Source of the DNA: Tepidimonas aquatica
GTDB taxonomy: Bacteria; Pseudomonadota; Gammaproteobacteria; Burkholderiales; Burkholderiaceae_C
Length of the DNA stretch: 64,000 bases
Assembly (NCBI RefSeq): GCF_007556585.1
Contig: NZ_VJNA01000010.1
Location: forward strand, 23,421-87,420
Direction: 5' to 3'
The first letter of the stretch is position 1; each line of letters begins with the position of its first letter. Position numbers and translations under genes: made by a program. Below, piece by piece: positions 31,277 through 41,213 of the stretch. A model generated the notes under the pieces. It saw nothing but the letters and a program-made list of their open reading frames with translations. It had not been told where the DNA came from and did not search any database.

Positions 31277-33805
31277 GTGAACACCACCGTCCCGTCCGTG
31301 CCTCAACCTACCGTTGCCGAACTCGACGCCCTCACCGGGGGAGCGTTCAGCGCCCCCACTGCGGGCGAGCGGGCCGCACGCCTGCGCGCCTGGCTGCAGG
31401 GTGAGCCGCCCATCGACACCGTGCGTACCGTGTACCGCGAGCTGGCTACGCGCGACAAAGGCGCGGCCAAGATCGTCAAGGAGCGGCTGGAAGAACACAA
31501 GCGCCAGCGCGCGCAGGACGAAGCCGCCGCCCAATGGGCCGCGCGGGCCGAAGCGCTGCTGGCGCAAACCCACTTCAGCATGGCCGACGCCCTGGCGTGG
31601 CAGCGCGACGCCGCCAAGGCCGGCGCCCCGCTGTCGCGCGAACCCCTGGCCAGCCTGCGCCAGCGGCTGGCCGAGCGCATCGCCGCCATCGAAGACCTGA
31701 CCCACCGGCTGCACGTCGAGCGCGAGGCGGCGGGCCTGTTGGTGCAGCGCATCGACATGCTGTCCACCCGCCCGATCGCCGACGCCGAGGCCGCCCACGA
31801 GGCCCTGGCGCGCGACGTCGCCCAGTGGCGCGAGCGGGCCGAGGCGTTGGTCGCGGCGCCCGCCTGGGGCGATCTGGAGCCGCGCCATGCCGCGCAACTG
31901 CAAGCCACGCGCGAGCAGGTGCAAGCGGTGTGGCAGGCGTTCGACGCTGCGTTGGCGCAGGCGTGCCGCGCGCGCGACGACGCGCAGGCCGCGCTGCCCG
32001 GGGTGCCGCTGTGGGACGATGAAATCCGCACCCTGCGCGGCCAGGAGGTTGCCGCGGCACCCGAAGCGGCCGCCGACGCGCCGAAAGCGGTGCAGGCGGT
32101 GGCCCAGGCCGCGCTGCTGCCCACGCTGCAGGCGCTGGAGCGCGAGTTGGCCGCAGGCCACACCAAAGCCATGGTCCGTTTGGCCGGTGAGCTGCGCCAC
32201 CTGCACAAGCTGCACGGGCGTCATGCCGGGCCGGAGGTGGAAGCGCGCGCGCAGGCGGCCTTGGCCAAGGCCAAGGAGCTGGAAGATTGGGCGCGTTGGC
32301 GCGCCGACCAGTTGCGCGAGGAGCTGATCGCCAAGGCCGAGGCCCTGACGCAGGGCGACGAGGCCAGCCGCCTGGCTGGCAAGGCGCTGGCCGACGCCAT
32401 CCGGGCGCTGCGCGAGCAATGGAAGCAGGTCGACCAGGGCGGCGTGCCGCCCAACCAGGCGTTGTGGAAACGCTTCGACGCCGCCTGCAACCGCGCGCAC
32501 GAGGCGCTGCAAGCGTGGCGCGACAGCCTCAAGGCGCAGCACGAAGCGGCCCGCCAGGCGCGCCTGGCCCTGATCGACGAGGTGCGCGCCTGGACCGCGG
32601 CGCATGCCGACGACGAGGACTGGAAAGCGCAGCTGCGCGACCTGCACGCCTTCGGCGAGCGCTGGCGTCAAGCCGGCCATGTCAGCGAAAAGGCGTACGC
32701 CGAGCTGCAGGCGGCCTGGAAGGATGCGCTGAGCGCGGCCCACGCGCGGCTGCAGGCCGCGCAGGCCGACAGCGTGCAGCGCCGCCAAGCGTTGATTGCC
32801 GAGGCGCGGGCGCTGGCCGAGCAGCCACGGGTGCGGCTCGATGCCGTGCGCGAGCTGCAACAGCGCTGGCAGGCCGAGGCGCAGCGCGTGCCGCTGGAGC
32901 GGCGCAAAGAGCAAAAGCTGTGGGAGGCCTTCCGCGCCCCGATCGACGCCGCGTTTGCGCGGCGCAGCGCCGAGCGCGAGCAGGCGCTCGCAGCCATGAG
33001 CGCCGTCGATGCTGCGGTGCTGCAAGCGGCCCGAGCGCTGGAGCAAGCCTGTGCCCAAGACGACGCGCAAGCCATCCGGGCTGCCATGGCGGCGTTGCGC
33101 GACGCAGCTACGCTTGCTGCCGACGCCCATCTGCCCCCGGCCACCGAGGCAGCGCCAGCAGCGGCCGAGGCGGCACCCGCCCCGGCGCCGGATGGAGCCG
33201 GGCCCCGGCCGCTGGTGGCACGCCGTGGCGACGACCGCCCCGGGGTGGCCGCGCCGGCCCCAACCCCGGCGCGCGACGCGCGCCCCGGCCCACGCGCTGC
33301 GGTGGGCCGCGCGCCGGCGAGCGAGCGAACGGGGCGGCGGCCCCGCCTTGGCGAGGCGGCGTTCCGGGCGCAGCGGCAAGCGTTGGAGCGCGCCGAAGCA
33401 CGCCTGCGCGAGCTGGCCGCCCGTGCCCACGGCGAAGCCGTGACCGCGCTGTTGCAAGCGTGGCAGCAGCGGCAGCCGGACGCCGTGCCCGCCGCAGCGC
33501 AATTGGGCCGCAGCGCCGCCGCGGCCCGTGCCCGTTGGGTGCAGGCCATCGCCGCGGCGCCCGCGGTGGATGACGCGGCGGCCGACGAGGCGCTGCTGCG
33601 TCTGGAAATCGCGGCCGACCTGCCCACGCCCGCCGAGCACCTGCCGGCGCGCCGCCAGCTGCAGCTGCAACTGCTGACACGCCGCCACGAGCCGGGGCCC
33701 GCCGAAACCTGGCCGCAAGACGTTGCGCGCGTGCTGGCCAGCGCGGCCACGCCGGCGCGCCAGCAGCGGCTGCAAGCCGTGCTCAAGGTGTTGCTGCGTC
33801 GTTGA
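31277..33805 (+). CDS. DUF349 repeat protein
   Basis: An 842-residue, highly charged and Ala-rich protein, mostly predicted long helices. Repeated units of about 75 residues (for example WKQVDQGGVPPNQALWKRF and WRQAGHVSEKAYAELQAAW) are the DUF349 pattern. A Pro/Ala-rich linker near 690-730 precedes a last helical block. There is no signal peptide or membrane segment. Function is not established for this group. A GTG start at 31277 (VNTTVPSVPQ) is proposed, because the region before it does not look coding. The 3' end overlaps the convergent mtfA by 23 bp. Confidence 0.85.
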   Translation: MNTTVPSVPQPTVAELDALTGGAFSAPTAGERAARLRAWLQGEPPIDTVRTVYRELATRDKGAAKIVKERLEEHKRQRAQDEAAAQWAARAEALLAQTHFSMADALAWQRDAAKAGAPLSREPLASLRQRLAERIAAIEDLTHRLHVEREAAGLLVQRIDMLSTRPIADAEAAHEALARDVAQWRERAEALVAAPAWGDLEPRHAAQLQATREQVQAVWQAFDAALAQACRARDDAQAALPGVPLWDDEIRTLRGQEVAAAPEAAADAPKAVQAVAQAALLPTLQALERELAAGHTKAMVRLAGELRHLHKLHGRHAGPEVEARAQAALAKAKELEDWARWRADQLREELIAKAEALTQGDEASRLAGKALADAIRALREQWKQVDQGGVPPNQALWKRFDAACNRAHEALQAWRDSLKAQHEAARQARLALIDEVRAWTAAHADDEDWKAQLRDLHAFGERWRQAGHVSEKAYAELQAAWKDALSAAHARLQAAQADSVQRRQALIAEARALAEQPRVRLDAVRELQQRWQAEAQRVPLERRKEQKLWEAFRAPIDAAFARRSAEREQALAAMSAVDAAVLQAARALEQACAQDDAQAIRAAMAALRDAATLAADAHLPPATEAAPAAAEAAPAPAPDGAGPRPLVARRGDDRPGVAAPAPTPARDARPGPRAAVGRAPASERTGRRPRLGEAAFRAQRQALERAEARLRELAARAHGEAVTALLQAWQQRQPDAVPAAAQLGRSAAAARARWVQAIAAAPAVDDAAADEALLRLEIAADLPTPAEHLPARRQLQLQLLTRRHEPGPAETWPQDVARVLASAATPARQQRLQAVLKVLLRR

Positions 33806-34709
33806 CCGCAGGGGGCGGCCCGTCGCCGCCCAGATCGTCGTCCGCCGTCGGCAGCGCCGCGGCGCTGGCCGGCGCCCGCGGGTGGCCGAAAAACGCATCG
33901 AGCAGCGCGGTCCAGCGCGGGTGCTCAGCCGCCAGCCGCGCGCGGTCGACCCAGTACGCTTCGCACGAGACGGCAAAAAACTCCGCCGCCGAGGTGGCTC
34001 CGTAGGCGTCCAGCCACGGGGCGGGGCCGGCAAAGTGTTCGTGCCACGTGACGCGACGACGGTGCTGGCGCAGCGCGGCGTGCAGCGTGTCGTGCCACAG
34101 CCGCGTCGCTTGCGCCGGCGGCAACCCCAACCAGCCTCGGGGCAGTGGCGGGCAGCCGTCGGCCGGCTGGCCCAGCGGCTTGCCGCGCATGTCGATGGCG
34201 TGCGCGAATTCGTGAATCACCAAGTTGTGCCCGACGCCCTGGCTGTGCGCATGTCCCAGCACGCGTGGCCAGGCCAGCACGATCGGGCCGCCTTGCATCG
34301 CCTCGCCCGCCAGCGCCTCGTCGTACTCGTGCACCACACCGACGTCGTCGGTGACGCGGCGCGGGGCACGCACCTCGTGCGGGTGCAGCACGATGCCGAC
34401 GAAGCCGTCGTACCAGCCCAACGCGGCGTGACCACGGTACAGCAGCGGCAGGCACGCCTGCGCGGCCACCAGCAGCGCCTTGTGGTCATCGACCACGAGG
34501 CCATGCGCACCGCTGAAGCGCTTGCGCGCCAAAAACGCGGCGCACAGCCCGCGCAGCCGCTGCTGCTGGTTGGCGTCCAGCCGTTGCAGCATCGGCAACC
34601 CCTGCAGCACCCGCTGCCACAGGGCAGGTGGGATGGCGTTGGGGTCGCCACGGCGCATGCGCCAGCGGCGCCATGTGCGTTGCCACCAGCGGCGCAATGC
34701 GTTGGGCAT
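33783..34709 (-). CDS. mtfA: MtfA-like zinc-dependent peptidase
   Basis: A 308-residue protein of the MtfA family (E. coli 265), which binds the repressor Mlc and has aminopeptidase activity. The zinc motif HEFAH is at 166-170 in LVIHEFAHAIDM, with a downstream Glu in FFAVSCEAYWVD. The N-terminus is Arg/Trp-rich and basic. An Ala/Pro/Asp-rich tail follows the fold. It lies 26 bp after lpxH on the same strand. The ATG at 34709 was chosen because an in-frame region upstream has no homology. Confidence 0.88.
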   Translation of the reverse strand: MPNALRRWWQRTWRRWRMRRGDPNAIPPALWQRVLQGLPMLQRLDANQQQRLRGLCAAFLARKRFSGAHGLVVDDHKALLVAAQACLPLLYRGHAALGWYDGFVGIVLHPHEVRAPRRVTDDVGVVHEYDEALAGEAMQGGPIVLAWPRVLGHAHSQGVGHNLVIHEFAHAIDMRGKPLGQPADGCPPLPRGWLGLPPAQATRLWHDTLHAALRQHRRRVTWHEHFAGPAPWLDAYGATSAAEFFAVSCEAYWVDRARLAAEHPRWTALLDAFFGHPRAPASAAALPTADDDLGGDGPPPAVNDAATP

Positions 34710-34735
34710 CACCACCCCCACAAGGCGCGCGGCGC

Positions 34736-35572
34736 TCAAGCGTTGGCCGGCGCCACGCACCAGCGCCCGCCTGGGGCCAGCTGCAACACCTGCAACCGGG
34801 GCGGCTGGGCGAGCGCGTCCCAGTCGCTCAGCACCAGCCGCGGCGCGCCGCCGGGCAAACGGTGCGCCGCCGGACGGTGCGTGTGGCCGTGGATGACGCC
34901 GTTGGCCCCATGGCGCTGCCGCGCCGCCTCGACCGTGTCAGCGTCCACGTCACCCGTGTCGACCATACCGGCGCGCACGCGCTGGGCCTGGTGCGCACGG
35001 CTTTGCGCGCGCAGCGCGCGCGCCAGCGTCTGTCGCTCGGCCAGCGGCCGGGCGGCAAAGTCGGCTTGCCACGCGGCGCTGCGCGCCTGGGCGCGAAAGC
35101 GCTGGTAGTCGGCATCGTGCACGCACCATGCATCGCCGTGGGCCAGCAACCAGCGCCAACCCCCGGTATCCAACAGACACGGGTCGGCCAGCAGCGTGGC
35201 ACCGCTGGCGGCGGCAAAGGCAGGCCCGAGCAAAAAATCGCGGTTACCGTGCATCAGGTACACCGGGCGGCTGCTGGCCACTGCGCGCAGCGCCGCGGCA
35301 ACGTCGCGCGCCAGCGCCGCCTCGGGGTCGTCGGCTTGCAGCAGGTCGTCCCCGACCCAGACCTCGAACAAATCGCCCAAGATGCACAGCGCGTCGAAGG
35401 CCGCCGCGCGCAGGTACCCCAAAAACGCCGCGGCGGTGGCCGGGTCGTGCGCGCTCAGGTGCACGTCCGATACACAGTCGAGCCGGTGCGCACCGTGCGG
35501 CCACGCCACGGCGGCCAGTCCGGCGGCGGCCACCGCCGGCGGCTGGGACGCGGATCGTGGCTGGCCCGTCAC
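34736..35572 (-). CDS. lpxH: UDP-2,3-diacylglucosamine diphosphatase
   Basis: A 278-residue calcineurin-fold hydrolase of lipid A synthesis that releases lipid X and UMP. Metal ligands are visible in SDVHLS (Asp36, His38), [11 protein letters not shown] (Asp67), GNRDFLLG, the LAHGDAWC segment and GHTHRP. It is longer than E. coli LpxH (240) owing to an Ala/Pro-rich N-terminus of about 30 residues. A GTG start at 35572 overlaps the cyclophilin stop by 4 nt (GTGA). No ATG lies close before the fold, which supports GTG. Confidence 0.92.
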   Translation of the reverse strand: MTGQPRSASQPPAVAAAGLAAVAWPHGAHRLDCVSDVHLSAHDPATAAAFLGYLRAAAFDALCILGDLFEVWVGDDLLQADDPEAALARDVAAALRAVASSRPVYLMHGNRDFLLGPAFAAASGATLLADPCLLDTGGWRWLLAHGDAWCVHDADYQRFRAQARSAAWQADFAARPLAERQTLARALRAQSRAHQAQRVRAGMVDTGDVDADTVEAARQRHGANGVIHGHTHRPAAHRLPGGAPRLVLSDWDALAQPPRLQVLQLAPGGRWCVAPANA

Positions 35573-36222
35573 GGGTTGACGACGACCGCCTTGGTGATGA
35601 CGACGTCGTCCAGCGGCACGTCGTCGTGGAAGCCGCGCCGCCCGGTGCGCACCTGGCGGATCGCATCCACCACCTCGGTGCCTTTGATGACGCGGCCAAA
35701 CACCGCGTAACCCCAGCCTTGCAGCGTGGGCGCGGTGTGGTTGAGAAAGTCGTTGTCCGCGACGTTGATAAAAAACTGCGCCGTGGCCGAGTGCGGTGCC
35801 TGCGTGCGCGCCATCGCAATGGTGTAGCGGTCGTTCTTGAGGCCGTTGGTGGCTTCGTTTTCGATCGGTGCGCGCGTGGGCTTTTGCTTCATGCCGGGCT
35901 CAAAGCCGCCACCTTGGATCATGAAGCCGTCGATGACGCGGTGGAAGATCGTGCCGTCGTAGTGGCCATCACGCACGTAGGCCAGAAAGTTTTCCACCGT
36001 TTTGGGGGCCTTGGTGGCATCCAGCTCCAGCGTGATGACGCCACGGCCGGCGATGTGCAGTTCGACTTGAGGGTTCACGGAACGTGCTCCAGGTTGGGCG
36101 CGGGCGGGTGCGGCCGCGCGCGGGGTGGGGGAGGGTTGCGCCGCCAGCGGCCAAACCGAGGCGGCCCACAGCGCGGCCAGCAAGCGCCGGCGCACGGGGG
36201 TCCGAGGTGGCTGGGTTGGCAT
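35569..36222 (-). CDS. Periplasmic cyclophilin-type peptidyl-prolyl isomerase
   Basis: A 217-residue cyclophilin with a Sec signal peptide ([22 protein letters not shown]), so PpiA-like and periplasmic. The active-site region [18 protein letters not shown] carries the catalytic Arg. [14 protein letters not shown] and [10 protein letters not shown] complete the fold. It should speed folding of exported proteins. The ATG at 36222 was selected because it gives the signal peptide. It lies 13 bp after the TPR gene and overlaps lpxH. Confidence 0.92.
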   Translation of the reverse strand: MPTQPPRTPVRRRLLAALWAASVWPLAAQPSPTPRAAAPARAQPGARSVNPQVELHIAGRGVITLELDATKAPKTVENFLAYVRDGHYDGTIFHRVIDGFMIQGGGFEPGMKQKPTRAPIENEATNGLKNDRYTIAMARTQAPHSATAQFFINVADNDFLNHTAPTLQGWGYAVFGRVIKGTEVVDAIRQVRTGRRGFHDDVPLDDVVITKAVVVNP

Positions 36223-36235
36223 GGGACGGACGGGT

Positions 36236-36784
36236 TCAACGGGCCATGGGGGTGAACAGTTGGCGCAGCGCCTGCTCACGCTGGCGCAGATCGGCCTGGT
36301 CAGGCTGCAGCGCCAGCGCCCGCTGCCAATGGCCCAGGGCCAGTTGCGCATACACGTCGCCCAGGTTGCGGTGCGCGGTGGCGTAGTCGGGGTGGTGACG
36401 CAGCGCCGCCTCCAGCGCCGCGCGCGCCTCGGCCAGCCGGCCCGCGGCGGCGTGCAGCACCGCCAGGTTGTTGTACGGTTCGGGCAGCTCGGGGTATTCG
36501 CGCGTCAACTGCTCGTAGGTGGCTTGGGCGCCAGCGCTGTCGCCCGCCGCGGCCTGGGTGACGCCCAGCAGCAGCCGCGCCTGGACGTCGTTGGGGTGCT
36601 CGCGCAGCCAGCCGTCCAGCGCCTGGCGCGCCAAGACCACGTCGCCCGCGGCCAGCAGCCGTTGCACCTCGGCGTAAGGGGCGCTGCCTTGCGCGGCAGC
36701 CGCCAGCGGCACGGCCAAGGCCACGGCGGCCAGCAGCGCGCGCACGCCGCGCGAACGGTCAAAGGGGCAGGGAAGCAACATCAT
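36236..36784 (-). CDS. Exported TPR-repeat protein
   Basis: A 182-residue protein. An N-terminal signal ([23 protein letters not shown]) is followed by about three to four tetratricopeptide repeats. Recognisable blocks are [40 protein letters not shown] and [20 protein letters not shown]. It probably scaffolds periplasmic interactions; the partner is unknown. Two adjacent ATGs lie at 36784 and 36781. It is divergent from cysS with 81 bp between. Confidence 0.85.
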   Translation of the reverse strand: MMLLPCPFDRSRGVRALLAAVALAVPLAAAAQGSAPYAEVQRLLAAGDVVLARQALDGWLREHPNDVQARLLLGVTQAAAGDSAGAQATYEQLTREYPELPEPYNNLAVLHAAAGRLAEARAALEAALRHHPDYATAHRNLGDVYAQLALGHWQRALALQPDQADLRQREQALRQLFTPMAR

Positions 36785-36865
36785 GAACGGTTCGGGGCGG
36801 TGCACAATACGCGCCTTCAACCGATTGTAGAGCCGCGGCCACCCAGGCGCTGCGGCGCCGTTGCC

Positions 36866-38242
36866 ATGACCCTGCGCATATACAACTCGCTCACCCGACG
36901 CCTTGACCCGCTCGTGCCCCTCGAACCCGGCCACGTGCGCATGTACGTCTGCGGCATGACGGTGTACGACCTGTGTCACCTGGGCCACGCCCGCTCGATG
37001 GTGGCGTTCGACGTCGTGCAGCGTTGGCTCAAGGCCAGCGGCTACCGCGTCACCTACGTGCGCAACATCACCGACATCGACGACAAAATCATCGCGCGCG
37101 CGCTGGCCAACGGCGAAACCATTCGCAGCCTGACCGACCGCATGATCGCGGCGTTGCACGCCGATGCCGACGCGCTGGGCATCGAGCGGCCGACGCACGA
37201 GCCGCGCGCCACCGACTACGTGCCGCAGATGCTGGACCTGATCGGGCGGCTGCAGGCCAAGGGGCTGGCCTACCGCAGCGACGACGGCGACGTCAACTAC
37301 GCGGTGCGCGCCTTTGCCGGCTACGGCAAGCTGTCGGGCAAGAGCCTCGATGAGCTGCGCGCCGGCGAGCGTGTGCAGGTCGACAGCACCAAGCGCGACC
37401 CGCTGGACTTTGTGCTGTGGAAGGCCGCCAAGCCCGACGAACCGGCCGAAGCGCAGTGGGACAGCCCCTACGGGCGCGGGCGCCCGGGCTGGCACATCGA
37501 ATGTTCGGCCATGAGCTGCGCGCTGCTGGGCGAAAGCTTTGACATCCACGGTGGCGGTGCGGACCTGCAGTTCCCCCACCACGAAAACGAAATCGCGCAA
37601 AGCGAAGGTGCCACCGGCAAGCCGCTGGCGCAGATCTGGATGCACAACGGCTTTGTGCGCGTCGATGGTGAAAAGATGTCCAAAAGCCTGGGCAACTTTT
37701 TCACCATCCGCGAGGTGCTGCAGCGCTACGACGCCGAAACCGTGCGCTTTTTCATCGTGCGTGCGCATTACCGCAGCCCGCTCAACTACAGCGACCAGCA
37801 CCTGGACGACGCGCGCGCCGCGCTCAAGCGCCTGTACACCGCGCTGGCCACGGTGCCCGCGCAGGCGCCGGTGACCATCGACTGGAGCGACCCCTGGGCG
37901 GCGCGCTTCAAGGCGGCGTTGGACGAAGACTTTGGCACGCCGGAGGCGGTGGCCGTGCTGTTCGAACTGGCCGCCGAGGTCAACCGCACCCGGGACGCGC
38001 GCCTGAGCGGCGTGCTGCGTGCGCTGGGCGGCGTGCTGGGCCTGCTGCAGCAAGACCCGCAGACCTACCTGCGTGCTGGCGCGGCGTTGGACGAAGCCAC
38101 CATCCAAGCCCGCATCGCCGAGCGGGCGGCGGCCAAGGCGGCGCGTGACTACGCCCGTGCCGACCGCATCCGCGCCGAGCTGGCGGCCGCCGGCATCGTG
38201 CTCAAGGACGGCCCCGGCGGCACCACCTGGGAGCGCGCATGA
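36866..38242 (+). CDS. cysS: Cysteinyl-tRNA synthetase
   Basis: A 458-residue class I synthetase (E. coli 461). HLGH, the HIGH-type motif, is at 38-41 and KMSKS lies in [12 protein letters not shown]. The zinc site that reads the Cys thiol is formed by Cys29 (MYVCGM), the Cys in HIECSAMS, and His and Glu in [12 protein letters not shown]. The C-terminal tRNA-binding part ends GGTTWERA. The ATG at 36866 fits family starts. The stop overlaps the alkA start by 4 nt. Confidence 0.97.
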   Translation: MTLRIYNSLTRRLDPLVPLEPGHVRMYVCGMTVYDLCHLGHARSMVAFDVVQRWLKASGYRVTYVRNITDIDDKIIARALANGETIRSLTDRMIAALHADADALGIERPTHEPRATDYVPQMLDLIGRLQAKGLAYRSDDGDVNYAVRAFAGYGKLSGKSLDELRAGERVQVDSTKRDPLDFVLWKAAKPDEPAEAQWDSPYGRGRPGWHIECSAMSCALLGESFDIHGGGADLQFPHHENEIAQSEGATGKPLAQIWMHNGFVRVDGEKMSKSLGNFFTIREVLQRYDAETVRFFIVRAHYRSPLNYSDQHLDDARAALKRLYTALATVPAQAPVTIDWSDPWAARFKAALDEDFGTPEAVAVLFELAAEVNRTRDARLSGVLRALGGVLGLLQQDPQTYLRAGAALDEATIQARIAERAAAKAARDYARADRIRAELAAAGIVLKDGPGGTTWERA

Positions 38243-38934
38243 ACGCTCGCCGCGCCCCCAACGGGGTCTGCAGCCCGCCTGCGCACGCCGTGGCGGTGGG
38301 CGAAGGCTTCGTGCCCGCGTACTGGGCCGACGCCTGCCAGCACCTGTGCGCGCGCGACCGCGTGATGGCGCGCCTGATCCCCCAGCACGGGCAAGCCTGC
38401 CTGCAGTCGCGCGGCGACCCCTTCACGACGTTGGCGCGCAGCGTCGTGGGGCAGCAAATTTCGGTCAAAGCGGCGCAGGCCGTCTGGGATCGCCTGCTGG
38501 CCGCCTTGCGGCGCGAGGACACCCTCACGCCCGCGGCGGTGCTGGCTGCCGGCCCCGACGCGCTGCGTGGTGCGGGCCTGAGCGCGCGCAAGGTCGAATA
38601 CCTGCTGGACCTGGCGCGCCACTTTGACGACGGCCGCATCGACCCCCAGGCCTGGCACGCGATGGACGACGAAGCCATCATCCGCGAGCTGATCGCCATC
38701 CGGGGCATCGGCCGTTGGACCGCCGAGATGTTTTTGATGTTCCACCTGCTGCGCCCCGACGTGCTGCCGCTGGACGACCTGGGGTTGTTGCGCGGTATCA
38801 GCCAGTGCTACTTCTCGGGCGAGCCGGTCAGCCGCAGCGACGCGCGCGAGGTGGCCGCCGCCTGGGCACCGTACCGCAGCGTGGCGACTTGGTATATTTG
38901 GCGGTCGCTGGATCCGATCCCGGTGGCCTATTGA
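38239..38934 (+). CDS. DNA-3-methyladenine glycosylase II family (AlkA-like)
   Basis: A 231-residue HhH-GPD DNA glycosylase that removes alkylated bases. The N-terminal beta domain of E. coli AlkA (282 residues) is missing or reduced. The hairpin-helix-hairpin [15 protein letters not shown] is at 155-169 and the likely catalytic Asp180 lies in LPLDDLGL. The segment [13 protein letters not shown] is typical. It is coupled to cysS by an ATGA overlap; a functional link to cysS is not obvious. Confidence 0.9.
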   Translation: MNARRAPNGVCSPPAHAVAVGEGFVPAYWADACQHLCARDRVMARLIPQHGQACLQSRGDPFTTLARSVVGQQISVKAAQAVWDRLLAALRREDTLTPAAVLAAGPDALRGAGLSARKVEYLLDLARHFDDGRIDPQAWHAMDDEAIIRELIAIRGIGRWTAEMFLMFHLLRPDVLPLDDLGLLRGISQCYFSGEPVSRSDAREVAAAWAPYRSVATWYIWRSLDPIPVAY

Positions 38935-39018
38935 CGATCGTGCGCAGGTTGCGGCCAGCGCGCCGCGCCCGCGCCACCCTGCAACGGGCTGCCCAAGCGG
39001 CCCCAAGGAGCGACCGAA

Positions 39019-39996
39019 GTGGCCAAACGCAACTTTCTCGACTTCGAGCAGCCGATTGCCGAGCTCGAAGCCAAGATCGAAGAGCTGCGCTACGTGCAAA
39101 ACGAGTCCGCGGTGGACATCTCGGACGAAATCGAGCGCCTGAGCCAAAAAAGCCTGCAGCTGACCAAAGAGATTTACGCCAAGCTCACGCCGTGGCAGGT
39201 GACCAAAATCGCGCGCCACAGCGACCGGCCGTACACGCTGGACTACGTGCGCGCCATCTTCACGCACTGGACCGAGCTGCACGGTGACCGCCACTTCGCG
39301 GACGACCTCAGCATCGTGACCGGGCTGGCGCGCTTCAACGGTCGGCCGTGCGTCGTCGTCGGCCACCAAAAGGGCCGCGACACCAAAGAGCGCGCGCTGC
39401 GCAACTTCGGCATGACCAAGCCCGAGGGTTACCGCAAAGCACTGCGGGCGATGAAGCTGGCGGAAAAATTCCGCCTGCCGGTGTTCACCTTCGTCGACAC
39501 GCCCGGCGCCTACCCCGGCATCGACGCCGAGGAGCGCAACCAGTCCGAAGCCATCGGGCGCAACATTTTCGAAATGGCGCAGCTCGAAGTGCCGATCATC
39601 AGCACCATCATCGGTGAGGGCGGCTCGGGCGGCGCGCTGGCCATCGCCGTGGCCGACCAGGTGCTGATGCTGCAGTACGCGGTGTACTCCGTCATCAGCC
39701 CCGAAGGGTGCGCCTCCATCCTGTGGAAGACGGCTGACAAAGCCCCCGAGGCCGCCGAAGCGCTGGGCATCACCGCGCACCGCCTCAAGGCGCTGGGGCT
39801 GATCGACAAAATCGTCAACGAGCCGGTCGGCGGTGCGCACCGCGATCCGCAACAGATGGCCGCGCTGCTCAAGCGCGCGCTGGCCGAGGCGCTGCGGCAG
39901 GTGGCCGACCTGGAGCCGGCCGAGCTGATCGAGCGCCGCCATGCACGGCTGCAGTCCTTCGGGCGCTTCACCGACACCAAGGCTGCGCGCGCCTGA
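39019..39996 (+). CDS. accA: Acetyl-CoA carboxylase carboxyltransferase alpha subunit
   Basis: A 325-residue subunit of the carboxyltransferase that makes malonyl-CoA for fatty acid synthesis. [19 protein letters not shown] is the N-terminal helix. [20 protein letters not shown] and [15 protein letters not shown] form the oxyanion and CoA regions. The start is GTG at 39019 with a clear AAGGAG at 39005-39010. The 3' end overlaps tilS by 56 nt. Confidence 0.97.
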   Translation: MAKRNFLDFEQPIAELEAKIEELRYVQNESAVDISDEIERLSQKSLQLTKEIYAKLTPWQVTKIARHSDRPYTLDYVRAIFTHWTELHGDRHFADDLSIVTGLARFNGRPCVVVGHQKGRDTKERALRNFGMTKPEGYRKALRAMKLAEKFRLPVFTFVDTPGAYPGIDAEERNQSEAIGRNIFEMAQLEVPIISTIIGEGGSGGALAIAVADQVLMLQYAVYSVISPEGCASILWKTADKAPEAAEALGITAHRLKALGLIDKIVNEPVGGAHRDPQQMAALLKRALAEALRQVADLEPAELIERRHARLQSFGRFTDTKAARA

Positions 39997-41032
39997 CGCC
40001 GCGCTGGCGGCGCTGCATGCCTGGGTCCAGCGCCACCCCGACGTGGCGCGCGGCCACGCCCCCCTGCTGGTGGCCTACAGCGGCGGGGCGGACTCCACCG
40101 CGCTGCTGCTGGCCGTGGCGCAGCGCTGGCCGCAGCGGGTGTGCGCGGTGCATGTGCACCATGGCCTGCAAGCCGCGGCCGATGCCTTTGCCGACCACGC
40201 CCAGGCTTGCTGCGCCGCCTGGGGCGTGCCGCTGCAGGTGCAGCGTGTGCAGGTGGCGCTGACCCCCGGCCGCAGCCCGGAGGAAGCGGCGCGCGCGGCG
40301 CGCTACGCGGCGCTGGCGCAACAGGCCCATGCACATGGGGCGGCGGCGGTGCTGCTGGCCCACCACGCCCTCGATCAACTGGAGACGGTGCTGCTGGCGC
40401 TTACCCGCGGCGCTGGGCTGCCGGGGTTGGCGGCGATGCCCGAGCGCTTCGAGCGCGATGGCGTGACCTTCGGCCGCCCGCTGCTGCCGGCCGACCCCCA
40501 AGCGCTGCGCGCGCAACTGGCGCAAGCCGGTGTGCCGTGGGTGGAAGACCCCACCAACGCCGATCCTCACCCCACCCGCAACCGCTTGCGCTTGCAGGTG
40601 CTGCCGGCGCTGCTGCAGGCGTTTCCACACGCGCCGGCCACCTTCGCGCGCAGCGCGCGCCACGCGGCGCAGGCGCAGGAGCTGCTGCGGCAACTCGCTG
40701 CGGAGGACCTCGCCCGCATCGGCGACCCCCCGCAACTGGCCGCGCTGCGCGCGCTGCCGCCGCCGCGCGCCGTCAACGCGCTGCGCCTGTGGCTGCGCCA
40801 GCGCCACGGCGCGCAGGCCAGCGACGCGCAGTGGCAGGCCCTGGCGCAGCAAATTCAAGCCGCCCGCACGCGCGGTCAGCGCATCGAGTTGCGCCTGGGC
40901 GCCGGCACCGTGCGCCGCGACGGCCCCGTGCTGCGCTGGCGGCCGGACAACGCTAGCGACGCCACCACCACAGCAGCAGCGACAGCAGCACCGACACCAC
41001 CAGGCTCGTGCCCAGCGGAAAGTAAAAGCTAA
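39941..41032 (+). CDS. tilS: tRNA(Ile)-lysidine synthetase
   Basis: A 363-residue N-type ATP pyrophosphatase that converts C34 of tRNA-Ile(CAU) to lysidine. The PP-loop SGGADS is at 47-52. [14 protein letters not shown] and [19 protein letters not shown] are TilS signatures. The only sensible ATG lies 56 nt inside the end of accA, which implies coupling. The 3' end has a Thr/Ala/Pro-rich tail and overlaps the convergent DUF2905 gene by 80 bp. Confidence 0.93.
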   Translation: MHGCSPSGASPTPRLRAPDAALAALHAWVQRHPDVARGHAPLLVAYSGGADSTALLLAVAQRWPQRVCAVHVHHGLQAAADAFADHAQACCAAWGVPLQVQRVQVALTPGRSPEEAARAARYAALAQQAHAHGAAAVLLAHHALDQLETVLLALTRGAGLPGLAAMPERFERDGVTFGRPLLPADPQALRAQLAQAGVPWVEDPTNADPHPTRNRLRLQVLPALLQAFPHAPATFARSARHAAQAQELLRQLAAEDLARIGDPPQLAALRALPPPRAVNALRLWLRQRHGAQASDAQWQALAQQIQAARTRGQRIELRLGAGTVRRDGPVLRWRPDNASDATTTAAATAAPTPPGSCPAESKS

Positions 41033-41153
41033 ACCCTTCGCGCTCGATAGCAATGTCGCCCGGCAGCCGCCCCCACGGCAGGCGGCTCAGCCACGGCCAC
41101 AACAGCCCCGCGAGCAGCAGCAGGGTCCCGAGAAGGATCAGAAAGCGCTGCAT
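40953..41153 (-). CDS. DUF2905 small membrane protein
   Basis: A 66-residue protein with two hydrophobic segments (FLILLGTLLLLAGLLW and [16 protein letters not shown]) separated by a loop LSRLPWGRLPGDIAIERE. PGDI is the family signature. Function is unknown. An in-frame GTG at 41159 could add two residues. More than a third of it overlaps the end of tilS on the other strand. It is divergent from lysC with 60 bp between. Confidence 0.85.
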   Translation of the reverse strand: MQRFLILLGTLLLLAGLLWPWLSRLPWGRLPGDIAIEREGFSFYFPLGTSLVVSVLLSLLLWWWRR

Positions 41154-41160
41154 GGCCACC

Positions 41161-41166
41161 TATAAT
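41161..41166 (+). promoter_or_regulatory. -10 box for lysC
   Basis: A perfect TATAAT lies 48 bp before the lysC ATG, with no convincing -35. The predicted leader includes a GCCCGC/GCGGGC hairpin at 41177-41194. The leader is too short for a lysine riboswitch. Confidence 0.5.
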
Positions 41167-41213
41167 GTTCGGGTTTGCCCGCATCCGCGCGGGCCATTCC
41201 TGTAGATCCATCC

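Noticed and set aside
31133..34033. 966-codon minus-strand frame opposite the DUF349 gene
   Set aside because: Low-complexity Arg/Gln/Gly sequence typical of antisense to a charged helical gene; no homology motif.
41167..41213. Possible lysine riboswitch before lysC
   Set aside because: The leader after the -10 is under 50 bases, far shorter than the lysine aptamer; only one simple hairpin is present.
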